The notes under the pieces: generated by a model
The model's input: only the letters and a program-made list of their open reading frames with translations
Database searches by the model: none
What the model was told of the DNA's origin: nothing
From: Scatomorpha sp040765295
Lineage (GTDB): Bacteria > Bacillota > Clostridia > Oscillospirales > Oscillospiraceae
DNA length: 64,000 bases
Assembly (NCBI GenBank): GCA_040765295.1
Contig: JAXGSB010000001.1
Span: 310,001 to 374,000, forward strand
Reading direction: 5' to 3'
Made by a program: the position numbers and the translations under genes
Shown: positions 25,816 to 34,514 of the stretch, one piece after another
Numbering within the stretch: the first letter of the stretch is position 1
How the letters are laid out: every line of letters begins with the position of its first letter

Positions 25816-27120
25816 ATGAAAAAGTATATTGCAATTTTGTTGACACTACTCATGCTCTTTGCGCTTGCAGCCTGCGGCGCAGAGAAACCCGCCGAGCCCA
25901 CAAAGGCGCCTGAGGCAAGCGAAGGCGAAGAGACCAAGGAACTGTCCCTTGGCGAGATAATAACGGCCAGCCTTGATAAGCCCGCCGACACAAGCGATAT
26001 AAAGCAGGCCGTCGAAGACGGAACTTTCAAGGTCGGTTTCATCCTGCTCCACAACGAGCAGATCGGCTATGACGCCGCACACCTCGAGGGCATCCATGCC
26101 GCCATGGAAGCTCTCGGAATCACAGAAGACCAGGCTGTCTTCAAGTATGACGTTCCCGAAAACGAAAAGTGCTACGATGCCGCTGTCGACCTTGCAGAGG
26201 AAGGCTGCAACATCATCTTTGCAAACAGCTTCGGCCATGAGAGCCATCTCATGCAGGCCGCAGAGGAATATCCCGAGATTCTCTTCTGCCATGCTTCCGG
26301 TCAGAGCGCGGCAACAAGCGAGCTCGAGAACTTCGTAAACTTCTTCACCAAGGTATTCGAGTCCCGCTATGTTTCCGGCGTTGTTGCCGGCATGAAGCTC
26401 AAGGAGCTTTTGGATGCAGGCAAGATAGAAGACCCCTATGTCGGCTATGTCGGAGCCTATCCCTATGCCGAGGTCGTCTCGGGCTACACAGCTTTCCTGC
26501 TCGGAATCAGAAGTATAGTCCCCGAAGCGCACATGGATGTCACCTTCACAAACAGCTGGGCAGACATAACAGCCGAGGGTGAAGCCGCAAACGCTCTCAT
26601 GAGCAAGGGCTGCGTCCTCATCGGCCAGCACGCCGATACCACAGGCGCCCCCACAGCGGTTCAGGCAGCTCTCGACTCCGGCAAGGTAGTCTACTGCGTG
26701 GGCTACAACGTCGATATGCTCTCCGTTGCTCCCACTGCCGCCCTCACCAGCGCGCAGAACATTTGGGCAGCCGCCTACACCTCCATACTCGAAAAGGCCA
26801 TGAAGGGCGAGGGCGTGCCCCGCAACACAGCCTTCGGATTCGAGAATGACGGCGTACAGATTTCCAAACTGGGCGAAAGCTGCGCCGAAGGCACAGCCGA
26901 GAAGGTCGAAGAAGTCATCGCAGCCATCAAGAGCGGCGAGCTCCGCATTTTCGACTGCAGCAGCTTCACCGTCGACGGCAAGACTCTCGAGAGCTACGAC
27001 AAGTCCTATGGATTCGACGGACTTGAGCTCATCTGGGACGGCTATTTCCACGAGTCCGAGCTTCTCTCGGCTCCTCTCTTCGACATCGAGATCGACGGCA
27101 TCACCAAGCTGGCGAAGTAA
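25816..27120 (+). CDS. BMP-family nucleoside-binding lipoprotein (ABC importer)
   Basis: A 434-residue lipoprotein with signal MKKYIAILLTLLMLFALAAC and an acidic linker, then a BMP/Med-type periplasmic fold: FKVGFILLHNEQIGYDAAHL, CNIIFANSFGHESHLMQAAE, YVSGVVAGMKLKELLDAGKI and VGYVGAYPYAEVVSGYTAFL. Relatives bind purine nucleosides for the downstream ABC permeases. The ATG at 25816 follows GGAGGAAG (25803-25810); the longer frame runs back through the riboswitch. Expression is controlled by the guanine riboswitch, supporting a purine cargo. Confidence 0.93.
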   Translation: MKKYIAILLTLLMLFALAACGAEKPAEPTKAPEASEGEETKELSLGEIITASLDKPADTSDIKQAVEDGTFKVGFILLHNEQIGYDAAHLEGIHAAMEALGITEDQAVFKYDVPENEKCYDAAVDLAEEGCNIIFANSFGHESHLMQAAEEYPEILFCHASGQSAATSELENFVNFFTKVFESRYVSGVVAGMKLKELLDAGKIEDPYVGYVGAYPYAEVVSGYTAFLLGIRSIVPEAHMDVTFTNSWADITAEGEAANALMSKGCVLIGQHADTTGAPTAVQAALDSGKVVYCVGYNVDMLSVAPTAALTSAQNIWAAAYTSILEKAMKGEGVPRNTAFGFENDGVQISKLGESCAEGTAEKVEEVIAAIKSGELRIFDCSSFTVDGKTLESYDKSYGFDGLELIWDGYFHESELLSAPLFDIEIDGITKLAK

Positions 27121-27138
27121 GCAAAAGAGTTTGTTTTA

Positions 27139-27172
27139 TTGGGAAAGCCGCATTCGCGGCTTTCCCTTTATA
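27139..27172 (+). terminator. Internal attenuating hairpin between binding protein and ATPase genes
   Basis: GGGAAAGCCGC (27141-27151) and GCGGCTTTCCC (27156-27166) form a perfect 11-bp stem with loop ATTC, followed by TTTATAA. It probably lowers expression of the ATPase and permeases relative to the binding protein, or protects the upstream mRNA. Confidence 0.75.
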
Positions 27173-27192
27173 AGTTAATCGGGAGGTTTCAA

Positions 27193-28737
27193 GTGGATAA
27201 AATCTTGGATGCCGCCGTCTGCATGCGCGACATCACAAAGAGCTTCGGCTCAACGCTTGCAAACGACAAAATCTGGTTGAATATATATAAGGGAGAAATC
27301 CTGGCCCTGCTGGGCGAAAACGGCAGCGGCAAGACCACCCTTATGAATATGCTCTCCGGCATATACTATCCCGACGAGGGTGAGATATATGTAAACGGCG
27401 AGCTTTGCTCTATCCGAAGCCCCAAGGATGCCTTCGACCTCGGCATAGGCATGATACATCAGCACTTCAAGCTGGTGGATGTCTTCACTGCGGCCGAAAA
27501 CATCATTCTGGGCCTCAGGGAAAAGGGCAGCCTCGATATGAAGGCGGTCTATAAACGCATCGAAGAGATCTGCGAGCGCTACGGCTTCGATATAAAGCCC
27601 GAGCAGAAAATCTACGACATGAGCGTTTCTCAAAAGCAGACTGTCGAGATAATAAAGGTGCTCTACAGAGGAGCGGATATTCTCATACTGGACGAGCCCA
27701 CAGCGGTTTTAACGCCGCAGGAAACGGAAAAACTCTTCAAAATCCTCCGCAACATGCGCGACGACGGCAAGGCCATAGTCATAATCACACACAAGATGAA
27801 CGAGGTCGAGGAGCTCTCCGACAGAGTGGCGATTTTGCGTCAGGGACGCTTTGTGGGCGACAGCAAGACCAAAGACACCAACCCCCAGGAAATGACGAAC
27901 ATGATGGTCGGAAGACCCGTCAACCTGAACATAAACAGACCCGAGCCTCAAAATCCCGAACTGCGCCTGGTTGTCGAAAACCTTTCCGTTGTCGATATCG
28001 ACGGCTTATATAAGCTCAAAGACATCTCATTCACTGCCTATTCGGGCGAGGTGCTCGGAATTGCCGGCATCTCGGGCTCGGGGCAAAAGGAGCTTTTAGA
28101 GTCGATAGCGGGACTCCAGCCCAGCAAGAGCGGCAAAATCACCTATATAGCTCCCGAAACGGCGGAGAAGATAGAGCTCATAGGCAAAGACCCGAAGTCC
28201 ATCTCCGATCTCGGCATAGCCTTCTCCTTCGTACCCGAAGACAGGCTGGGCATGGGGCTTGTGGGCAATATGGACCTCACCTATAATATGATGCTCCGCA
28301 GCTTCAGAAAGGGCGCGGGCCCCTTCACCGATATAAGAGAGCCCAAGGAACTGGCCGCCAAGGTGGTCAGAGAGCTCGAAGTCAGCACCCCCAGTTTCGA
28401 AACGCCCGTGCGGCGTCTCTCGGGCGGCAATGTTCAAAAAATTCTCGTCGGCCGCGAGATATCCTCTGCGCCGACAGTTCTTATGACGGCCTATGCCGTA
28501 AGGGGCCTCGATATAAATTCCTCATATACGATTTACGACCTGATAAATCGCCAAAAAGAACGCGGAGTCGCCATTCTCTATGTCGGCGAAGACCTCGATG
28601 TTCTGATAGAGCTTTGCGACAGAATCCTTGTCCTCTGCGGCGGCGAGCTTTCCGCTATTTTAGACGGGAGAAAGACAAACAAAAATGAGGTCGGAATGAT
28701 GATGACCAGACTGAAAGGAGGCCGGGCAAGTGATTAA
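27193..28737 (+). CDS. Nucleoside ABC importer, duplicated ATPase
   Basis: About 514 residues with two ABC domains, as in YufO/NupO and RbsA. Domain 1: Walker A GENGSGKTTLMNML, signature MSVSQKQTVEIIKVL, Walker B ILILDEPTAVLTP. Domain 2: GISGSGQKELLESIAGL, signature LSGGNVQKILVGREI, and a Walker B-like VLMTAYAVRGLDI that lacks the usual acidic end, as is common for the second domain of this family. The start is GTG at 27193 after GGGAGG (27181-27186). It energises the two permeases downstream; its end overlaps the next gene by 8 bases. Confidence 0.93.
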   Translation: MDKILDAAVCMRDITKSFGSTLANDKIWLNIYKGEILALLGENGSGKTTLMNMLSGIYYPDEGEIYVNGELCSIRSPKDAFDLGIGMIHQHFKLVDVFTAAENIILGLREKGSLDMKAVYKRIEEICERYGFDIKPEQKIYDMSVSQKQTVEIIKVLYRGADILILDEPTAVLTPQETEKLFKILRNMRDDGKAIVIITHKMNEVEELSDRVAILRQGRFVGDSKTKDTNPQEMTNMMVGRPVNLNINRPEPQNPELRLVVENLSVVDIDGLYKLKDISFTAYSGEVLGIAGISGSGQKELLESIAGLQPSKSGKITYIAPETAEKIELIGKDPKSISDLGIAFSFVPEDRLGMGLVGNMDLTYNMMLRSFRKGAGPFTDIREPKELAAKVVRELEVSTPSFETPVRRLSGGNVQKILVGREISSAPTVLMTAYAVRGLDINSSYTIYDLINRQKERGVAILYVGEDLDVLIELCDRILVLCGGELSAILDGRKTNKNEVGMMMTRLKGGRASD

Positions 28738-29827
28738 AGAACCCTTTATCCGCATCTCCAAGAGAACAGAGATAAACAGATACTACGCCTGGGCAATAAG
28801 GGGCATATCCCTGATTTTGGCGCTTTTGGTCTGCGCCGTAGTCATATATGCCATGGTAAGGCTCAACCCGCTAAGAGTCTATGCGGCCATGTGGAAGGGC
28901 GCCTTTGGCACAGGCAAGAGAACATGGGTGCTTATCCGCGATGTTATGACCCTCCTCTGCATAGGAGTCGGCCTTGCGCCCGCCTTTAAGATGCGATTTT
29001 GGAACATAGGCGCTGAGGGTCAAATTTTAATCGGCGGCATAGTCACGGCGGCCATAATGATTTATGTGGGAGAGAGGCTCTCCACACCGCTCATACTCAT
29101 ATTAATGTTTGTATCAAGCGCGCTTGCCGGAGCCCTATGGGGCTTCATTCCCGCCTTCTTTAAGGCAAAATTCGGCACAAACGAAACGCTTTTCACGCTG
29201 ATGATGAACTATATCGCAATTCAGCTGACCTCTTTCTGCGTTTCGTTCTGGGAAAACCCCTACGGCTCAAACTCCGTGGGCATAATAAACCGCGGAAGCA
29301 AGGCGGGCTGGTTTCCCGCTGTTTTCGGAGAGCAGTATGTTTTAAACGTAATAATAGTTCTTGCAATCACGATTATAGTCTATGTCTACCTCAAAAAATC
29401 CAAGCACGGCTACGAGGTGGCGGTCACCGGCGAGAGCGTGAGGACGGCGCAGTACATAGGCATAAATGTTCCGCTTGTCACAATGCGCACTATGGCCTTT
29501 TCGGGCGCCATCGGCGCCATAGCGGGCTTCATAGCGGTCTCGGGCGCAAGCCACACAATCTCGACTTCCACTGCGGGCGGCCGCGGCTTCACAGGCATCA
29601 TCGTAGCGTGGCTTTCAAAGTTCAACACCTTCACGATGATATTGGTGTCCTTACTTCTCGTGTTTTTAGAAAAAGGCGCCTCGCAGATAGCCTCTCAGTT
29701 CGACTTAAACGACTACGCCTCGGGTATGATCAAGGGCATCATCCTCTTCTTCATCCTGGGCTCGGAGTTTTTCATAGAATATAAAATAAAGTTCAGAGAG
29801 CGTAAAAAGGAGGTGCTGAACGCATGA
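28730..29827 (+). CDS. Nucleoside ABC importer permease 1 (BPD_transp_2)
   Basis: 365 residues with about 9 membrane helices. The conserved cytoplasmic coupling segment and FWNIGAEGQILIGGIVTAA near residue 90 are typical of the YufP/BmpC-type branched permeases, as is VAVTGESVRTAQYIGINV near residue 230. Starts with GTG overlapping the ATPase gene and ends with a 4-base ATGA overlap with the next permease, so all are translationally coupled. Confidence 0.92.
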   Translation: MIKEPFIRISKRTEINRYYAWAIRGISLILALLVCAVVIYAMVRLNPLRVYAAMWKGAFGTGKRTWVLIRDVMTLLCIGVGLAPAFKMRFWNIGAEGQILIGGIVTAAIMIYVGERLSTPLILILMFVSSALAGALWGFIPAFFKAKFGTNETLFTLMMNYIAIQLTSFCVSFWENPYGSNSVGIINRGSKAGWFPAVFGEQYVLNVIIVLAITIIVYVYLKKSKHGYEVAVTGESVRTAQYIGINVPLVTMRTMAFSGAIGAIAGFIAVSGASHTISTSTAGGRGFTGIIVAWLSKFNTFTMILVSLLLVFLEKGASQIASQFDLNDYASGMIKGIILFFILGSEFFIEYKIKFRERKKEVLNA

Positions 29828-30795
29828 CGGTGTTTTTGGCGCTTCTGCAGGCATCCTTGGTCTTCGGAACCGTTATACTCTACGGCTCCCTGGGTGAGAT
29901 ACTCACCGAAAAATCGGGCCACTTAAATCTCGGTGTTCCCGGCATAATGTATATAGGCGGCATAGCCGGCCTTGCCGGAGCCTATTTCTACGAGACTTTC
30001 TCCGCAGTGCACTATCCGTTCGTAGGTATGTTCATAGCCGTCGGAGCGGCTCTTCTGGCCACCGCTATTATGGGTGTTCTCTACGGCTTCCTCACAATAA
30101 GCCTGAGAGCCAATCAAAATGTCACGGGACTCACGATAACCATCTTCGGCTCGGGCGTTGCAAATCTCTACGGCGGCGTGATGAACAAGCTGGCCGGAGG
30201 TGTCGGGCAGGTTTCGCTGCGCGAAACCAGCGCCGCCTTCAGGTGGACTCCGTCCTTCCTCAGAGAGGTGGACGTGCTCTCGCAGCTCGGATTCATGTTC
30301 TATCTGGCACTTATAATCGCCGTAATAATGAGCCGATTTTTCAGAAAAAGCAGGGTTGGCCTCAATCTTCGGGCTGTGGGAGAGCAGCCCGCGGCGGCGG
30401 ACGCCATGGGCGTGAATGTAATAAAATATAAATATCTTGCCGTAATCATCGGCTCGGTAATCTCCGGTCTCGGCGGCCTCTACTATGTAATGGACTACAC
30501 TGTCGGCACCTGGTCGTCCGATGGGGGCTTGGAAGCTCTCGGCTGGCTTGCGGTTGCCCTTGTAATCTTCGCAAGGTGGAAACCCATGCATGCCGTGTGG
30601 GGAGCCTACCTCTTCGGCTTCCTCTCGCGCATATTTCTCTATATCCCGGGCCTCACGCGCTCGACAATAGAGCTCACCAAGGGCATGCCCTATCTGGTCA
30701 CCATCCTTGTTCTCGTTGGTGTCTCGCTCAAAAAGAGCCCCGAAAACGAGCCTCCCAAAGCGCTCGGACTTCCGTATTTCCGAGAAGAGCGCTAG
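29824..30795 (+). CDS. Nucleoside ABC importer permease 2 (BPD_transp_2)
   Basis: 323 residues with about 8-9 membrane helices: GEILTEKSGHLNLGVPGIMY near the N-terminus and VGLNLRAVGEQPAAADAMGV near residue 180 are YufQ-type signatures. It forms the heterodimeric membrane channel with the preceding permease. Last gene of the riboswitch operon; followed by a terminator at 30818-30860. Confidence 0.92.
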   Translation: MTVFLALLQASLVFGTVILYGSLGEILTEKSGHLNLGVPGIMYIGGIAGLAGAYFYETFSAVHYPFVGMFIAVGAALLATAIMGVLYGFLTISLRANQNVTGLTITIFGSGVANLYGGVMNKLAGGVGQVSLRETSAAFRWTPSFLREVDVLSQLGFMFYLALIIAVIMSRFFRKSRVGLNLRAVGEQPAAADAMGVNVIKYKYLAVIIGSVISGLGGLYYVMDYTVGTWSSDGGLEALGWLAVALVIFARWKPMHAVWGAYLFGFLSRIFLYIPGLTRSTIELTKGMPYLVTILVLVGVSLKKSPENEPPKALGLPYFREER

Positions 30796-30817
30796 CGAAA
30801 TAATCTGAATAATATAA

Positions 30818-30860
30818 ACGGGTGTTGCAAATAATCTTGTTTTGCAGCACCCGTTTTGCT
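30818..30860 (+). terminator. Terminator of nucleoside importer operon
   Basis: ACGGGTGTTGCAA (30818-30830) pairs with TTGCAGCACCCGT (30842-30854, one bulge), followed by TTTGCTTTG. Confidence 0.8.
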
Positions 30861-30910
30861 TTGTTTCTGCTCCGCTTTTCAAGATGAAGAGCGAAACTTG
30901 CAGCAAACTT

Positions 30911-30966
30911 GTCTTTCCTCTTTTTCAAAGGGGAAAGTGCCGACCGCAGTCGGCGAATGGGGTTTG
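30911..30966. repeat. Two-hairpin MITE-like repeat, copy A
   Basis: CCTCTTTTTCAAAGGGG, then GCCGACCGCAGTCGGC, then ATGGGGTTTG. The same order (CCCC/GGGG hairpin, a GC-rich hairpin, a G-run tail) recurs at 32139-32196 on the other side of the IS30 element. Confidence 0.45.
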
Positions 30967-31039
30967 CTCTATCAAACAGAGATTTCTTAAGTAAAACGCA
31001 AAATATACAAATTTGCAGAGCGCCCATGCCGGTAGATTG

Positions 31040-32026
31040 TCAATCAAGTGCAACACTTTTTTGCAGAAAAACTTCACGCGGAGTTTTCCAATTAAGACAT
31101 TTTCTTGGACGGTCATTGATTAAGTCCTCAACTATTGAGATATCCTCATCTGTGACTTTCCTAAAATCAAAACCTTTGGGAAAGAAAAACCTAATAATAT
31201 CATTAGTGTTCTCATTTGTACCACGCTGCCACGGTTTGTGCGGCTCGGCAAAGTAAACCATTGTGTTTAGGTTTTCTTCCAATTTATGAAACTCAGAAAA
31301 CTCTGAACCGTTGTCTAAACTTATGCTGTTTACCGGCAATCCTTTTAGTAATTTCTCAATAACCAACCTGGTTCGTTCAGCGACACGTTTTTCTAGCAAG
31401 CCGATTTTTAGAAAGCGACTCTTTCTATCCACCAAGGTTACGATTAAGCCCTTGCCAATGCCTCCATAAAGAGTATCCCCTTCCCAATCTCCAAGTCTTG
31501 TGCGATTACGAATTTTATCCGGCCATTCAGGAATAATACGATCGGGCTGAATGCTGTTGTAATTGGCGTTTCTAGTCTGCAAACGCTTGCCGCGCCGTCT
31601 TAAATGTGTTTCCTTTTTTATCGAAGGAAACTCTTTCCTGGAGATGTAGCGGTATATTGTCGAAAAATGTAGCGGTTTTCTTTCCGGATACTGTTTCCGC
31701 CATCGTCCGCAAATAGCCTCGGGAGGCCAAAAATTGCTGAGTCCTTCTATGATGTATTCCCACTCCGGAGATTCGGGAATCAGAGCTCTGCGGTATTGCT
31801 CCCTACGTCTTCTTATGTAAAGATTTTGTGCACGCCAATGGTTGTACCAATAATGGTTGTCAGGTTTTCTATGTGGTTTTAATTTTGACCTGTTTCTCTT
31901 TATCTCTCTACTGATAGTTGATGGACTGCGCTCAAGTATAGCCGCAATTTTTCTCATGCTAAGACCTTCTGACAAAAGTTGCTGTAGATATTTTCTCTCC
32001 TCTAGTGTAAGATGTTTGTATGACAA
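31040..32026 (-). CDS. IS30-family transposase
   Basis: 328 residues. N-terminal HTH_38 (LTLEERKYLQQLLSEGLSMR, SPSTISREIKRN) and a C-terminal rve core with the DDE residues in GDWEGDTLYG, SLDNGSEFSEF and WQRGTNENTNDIIR. Intact and family-length. The stop codon lies at the very edge of the terminal repeat, so the last residues may depend on the insertion site. Confidence 0.92.
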   Translation of the reverse strand: MSYKHLTLEERKYLQQLLSEGLSMRKIAAILERSPSTISREIKRNRSKLKPHRKPDNHYWYNHWRAQNLYIRRRREQYRRALIPESPEWEYIIEGLSNFWPPEAICGRWRKQYPERKPLHFSTIYRYISRKEFPSIKKETHLRRRGKRLQTRNANYNSIQPDRIIPEWPDKIRNRTRLGDWEGDTLYGGIGKGLIVTLVDRKSRFLKIGLLEKRVAERTRLVIEKLLKGLPVNSISLDNGSEFSEFHKLEENLNTMVYFAEPHKPWQRGTNENTNDIIRFFFPKGFDFRKVTDEDISIVEDLINDRPRKCLNWKTPREVFLQKSVALD

Positions 32027-32126
32027 TGTACGAACCTCCGGTGTTGATTGTTTTTGTCGTGATTAACATTTTACACTTCGGGTTATACATTGTCTTTACT
32101 TTTTTTAAGGGTGTTGCACTTCAGAT
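31040..32126 (-). mobile_element. IS30-family insertion sequence
   Basis: TCAAGTGCAACAC at 31044-31056 and, inverted, TGAAGTGCAACAC at 32123-32111 are the terminal repeats. One transposase gene fills the element. The flanks show no clear target duplication, so the exact ends are uncertain by a few bases. Confidence 0.75.
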
Positions 32127-32138
32127 GGTAACCTAACG

Positions 32139-32196
32139 CCCCCCCTTGTGTAAAGGGGGGAAAATCACGGCGCAAGCCGTGACAGGGGGGATTGTC
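32139..32196. repeat. Two-hairpin MITE-like repeat, copy B
   Basis: CCCCCCCTTGTGTAAAGGGG, then CACGGCGCAAGCCGTG, then ACAGGGGGGATTGTC. It has the same architecture as the copy at 30911-30966. Confidence 0.5.
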
Positions 32197-32216
32197 AGAC
32201 AAATAATAATGCACAA

Positions 32217-32249
32217 AAAAGAGTCTGACTCTCGGTCAGACTCTTTTCC
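32217..32249 (-). terminator. Terminator of gdhA
   Basis: AAAAGAGTCTGAC (32217-32229) and GTCAGACTCTTTT (32235-32247) form a 13-bp stem, T-rich on both sides. Confidence 0.8.
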
Positions 32250-32262
32250 GGTATAAAATCTC

Positions 32263-33612
32263 TTACACAGCGCCTTGGGCTATCATCGCATCGGCAATCT
32301 TCAAAAAACCGGCTATGTTTGCGCCAATCATCAGATTTCCCGGCTGTCCCGCCTTTTCGGCGGCGTTCTTCGAGGCCTCGAAAACCGACTTCATAATGTC
32401 TCTCACTTTCAGGTCAACTTCTTCCTCTGTCCAAGAGAGACGCAGGCTGTTCTGGCTCATCTCAAGTCCGCTGCAGGCAACGCCGGCCGAGTTCGAGGCC
32501 TTGCCGGGAGAATAGAGCAGACCGCTTTGGAGAACAAGCTCTATGGCATCGACAGAAAGCGGCATATTTGCGCCCTCAAATACAGCCATACAGCCGTTTT
32601 TAATAAGTTCAGAGACACCTTCTTTATCCATCTCGTATTGAGTGGCGCAGGGAAGCGCAATGTCGCAGGGGATAGACCAAATCTTGCTTGAGCCTTCAAC
32701 GTAACTTGCAGATGCTACCTTTTCAGCATAGACATTTATTCTTTGGCGCTTGTTCAGTTTAATGTCTTTAATAAGCTCTATATCTAGGCCGTTTTCGTCA
32801 TAGACATAGCCGTTAGAGTCGCTCATGGCAATAACGGTGGCACCCAAACTGGTGGCTTTCTCGGCAGTGAAGCATGCAACATTTCCGCTGCCCGAGACAA
32901 TCACCTTTTTGCCCTCAAAACTTGTGTTTCCAAATTCTTTCAGGGCATATTCGGCAAAGTAGCAAAGCCCGTAGCCCGTAGCCTGCTTTCTGCCGAGAGA
33001 GCCGCCGTAGCTTATACCCTTGCCTGTAATTGCGCCGCCCTCAAACTCGCCCGTTATGCGCTTAAACTGGCCGAAGAGATAGCCGACCTCTCTGGCGCCT
33101 ACACCAATGTCGCCGGCGGGAATATCTCTAAACTGACCCATGTGCCTGTAGAGCTCTGTCATAAAACTCTGACAAAAACGCATAATCTCGGCTTCGGACT
33201 TGCCCTTGGGGTCGAAGTCCGCGCCGCCCTTGCCTCCGCCCATGGGGAGTGTAGTGAGAGCATTTTTAAAGGTCTGCTCAAAGCCTAAAAACTTCATAAT
33301 CGAGGCATTTACACTCGGATGAAAACGAATGCCTCCCTTATAGGGGCCGATAGCAGAGTTAAACTGTACCCTAAAGCCACGGTTCACTCTTATCTTGCCA
33401 GAGTCGTCAAACCAAGGAACCCTGAAGCTTATAAGCCTGTCGGGCTCTACAAGCCTTTCGAGTATGGCGCTCTTTTCATATTCGGTGTTATCCTTTAAAA
33501 CAGGCTCAAGACTCATAAAAACCTCATAAACCGCCTGATGAAATTCCTTCTCGGCGGGGTCTTTGCGTTCAACCTCTGCATAAACTCTCTTTGTATAGTC
33601 CAATGTCAGCAT
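32263..33612 (-). CDS. gdhA: NADP-type glutamate dehydrogenase
   Basis: 449 residues, the usual length of hexameric class I GDH. The catalytic Lys loop PMGGGKGGADFDPKG is near residues 120-135, followed by RHMGQFRDIPAGDIGVGARE, and the Rossmann part starts with VIVSGSGNVACFTAEKA. It interconverts 2-oxoglutarate, ammonia and glutamate. The ATG at 33612 follows AGAGGAAGA; the frame extension to 33672 is not family-like. Monocistronic, cytoplasmic. It may supply glutamate or run in reverse in amino-acid fermentation with the neighbouring CoA-transferase. Confidence 0.96.
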   Translation of the reverse strand: MLTLDYTKRVYAEVERKDPAEKEFHQAVYEVFMSLEPVLKDNTEYEKSAILERLVEPDRLISFRVPWFDDSGKIRVNRGFRVQFNSAIGPYKGGIRFHPSVNASIMKFLGFEQTFKNALTTLPMGGGKGGADFDPKGKSEAEIMRFCQSFMTELYRHMGQFRDIPAGDIGVGAREVGYLFGQFKRITGEFEGGAITGKGISYGGSLGRKQATGYGLCYFAEYALKEFGNTSFEGKKVIVSGSGNVACFTAEKATSLGATVIAMSDSNGYVYDENGLDIELIKDIKLNKRQRINVYAEKVASASYVEGSSKIWSIPCDIALPCATQYEMDKEGVSELIKNGCMAVFEGANMPLSVDAIELVLQSGLLYSPGKASNSAGVACSGLEMSQNSLRLSWTEEEVDLKVRDIMKSVFEASKNAAEKAGQPGNLMIGANIAGFLKIADAMIAQGAV

Positions 33613-33711
33613 AGCTCTTCCTCTTTTCGATTCAGTTTGGCTTATTCTACTCCATGCAAGCCCGCATTTCAAGATTTAATCTCGGATATAACAAAAAACC
33701 GCTTTAAATAA

Positions 33712-33740
33712 TTGAAAAAGGCTCATTATTGTGTTATACT
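33712..33740 (+). promoter_or_regulatory. Promoter of CoA-transferase operon
   Basis: TTGAAA (33712-33717), 17-base spacer, TATACT (33735-33740). The transcript would have a leader of about 105 bases, in which I see no known riboswitch. Confidence 0.65.
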
Positions 33741-33851
33741 TAAGTCTAAATGCCTTAGCTTTCCCTTAGAGTAGATGCAAAACACGGGGTTGAATCGGGC
33801 ATATCAAGTGACCTAGTTAGAGAGTCTAGAATACGAGGTAAAATAATAATT

Positions 33852-34514
33852 ATGAATGACTATGGAAAAATAATGTCGGCCGCAAAGGCTGTTTCTCGCG
33901 TTAAGGATGGGGATAGGATTATGGTTGGTGGCTTTGGCCCCGCAGGCACTCCGTACCACCTTGTCGATGCGCTCGTCAATAGCGGAAAAAAAAATCTTAC
34001 CATTATCTCAAACGGTCCTAACCCAGCTGGTAAAGGAGTTTCCCGCCTTGTAGAGAATAGTCAGGTTAAATCAATGATAGGCAATTTTTACAGCGAGAAC
34101 AGAGAGATTGTAAGGGCCTACAACCGAGGAGAGTTAGAGGTGACCCTAGTTCCACAAGGTACTTTTGCCGAGGCAATTCGCGCCGGTGGTGCAGGAATTC
34201 CCGCCTTCTATGTAGAGGCTTCTGCCGGAACTCAATTGGCGGAAGGCAAAGAAAGTCGTATCTTCAACGGCAAGGAGTGTGTGCTAGAACATGCTTTAAC
34301 CGCAGATGTAGCGCTTATCAAGGCCTATAAGGCCGACAGGCTGGGAAATCTTATTTATTCAAAGATTGCGCGTAATTTCAATCCTCTTATGGCCACAGCT
34401 GCAGCTTTCACTGTTGTGCAGGTGGAGAAGATAGTTCCTACAGGCTCACTCGATCCCGATACAATCATCACACCCCACCTTTATGTGGATGCGATAGTGG
34501 AGGTGGCAAAATGA
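33852..34514 (+). CDS. 3-oxoacid/acetoacetate-type CoA-transferase, subunit A
   Basis: 220 residues of the class I CoA-transferase alpha subunit: KDGDRIMVGGFGPAGTPYHL at the N-terminus, VPQGTFAEAIRAGGAGIPAF, and LIKAYKADRLGNLIYSKIAR. It pairs with subunit B, which overlaps by 4 bases. Candidates include acetate-acetoacetate, butyrate-acetoacetate or 3-oxoadipate types; the sequence alone does not settle the acid substrate. The glycine-rich CoA loop (GGFGPAGTP) is intact. Confidence 0.9.
   Translation: MNDYGKIMSAAKAVSRVKDGDRIMVGGFGPAGTPYHLVDALVNSGKKNLTIISNGPNPAGKGVSRLVENSQVKSMIGNFYSENREIVRAYNRGELEVTLVPQGTFAEAIRAGGAGIPAFYVEASAGTQLAEGKESRIFNGKECVLEHALTADVALIKAYKADRLGNLIYSKIARNFNPLMATAAAFTVVQVEKIVPTGSLDPDTIITPHLYVDAIVEVAK

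Noticed and set aside
25846..27051. A 401-codon minus-strand frame opposite the BMP lipoprotein gene
   Set aside because: The plus-strand gene has a signal peptide, ribosome binding site and family motifs; the antisense frame has none and reflects codon bias.
29923..30906. A 327-codon minus-strand frame opposite the second nucleoside permease
   Set aside because: No ribosome binding site or domain; it is the shadow of a GC-biased membrane protein gene.
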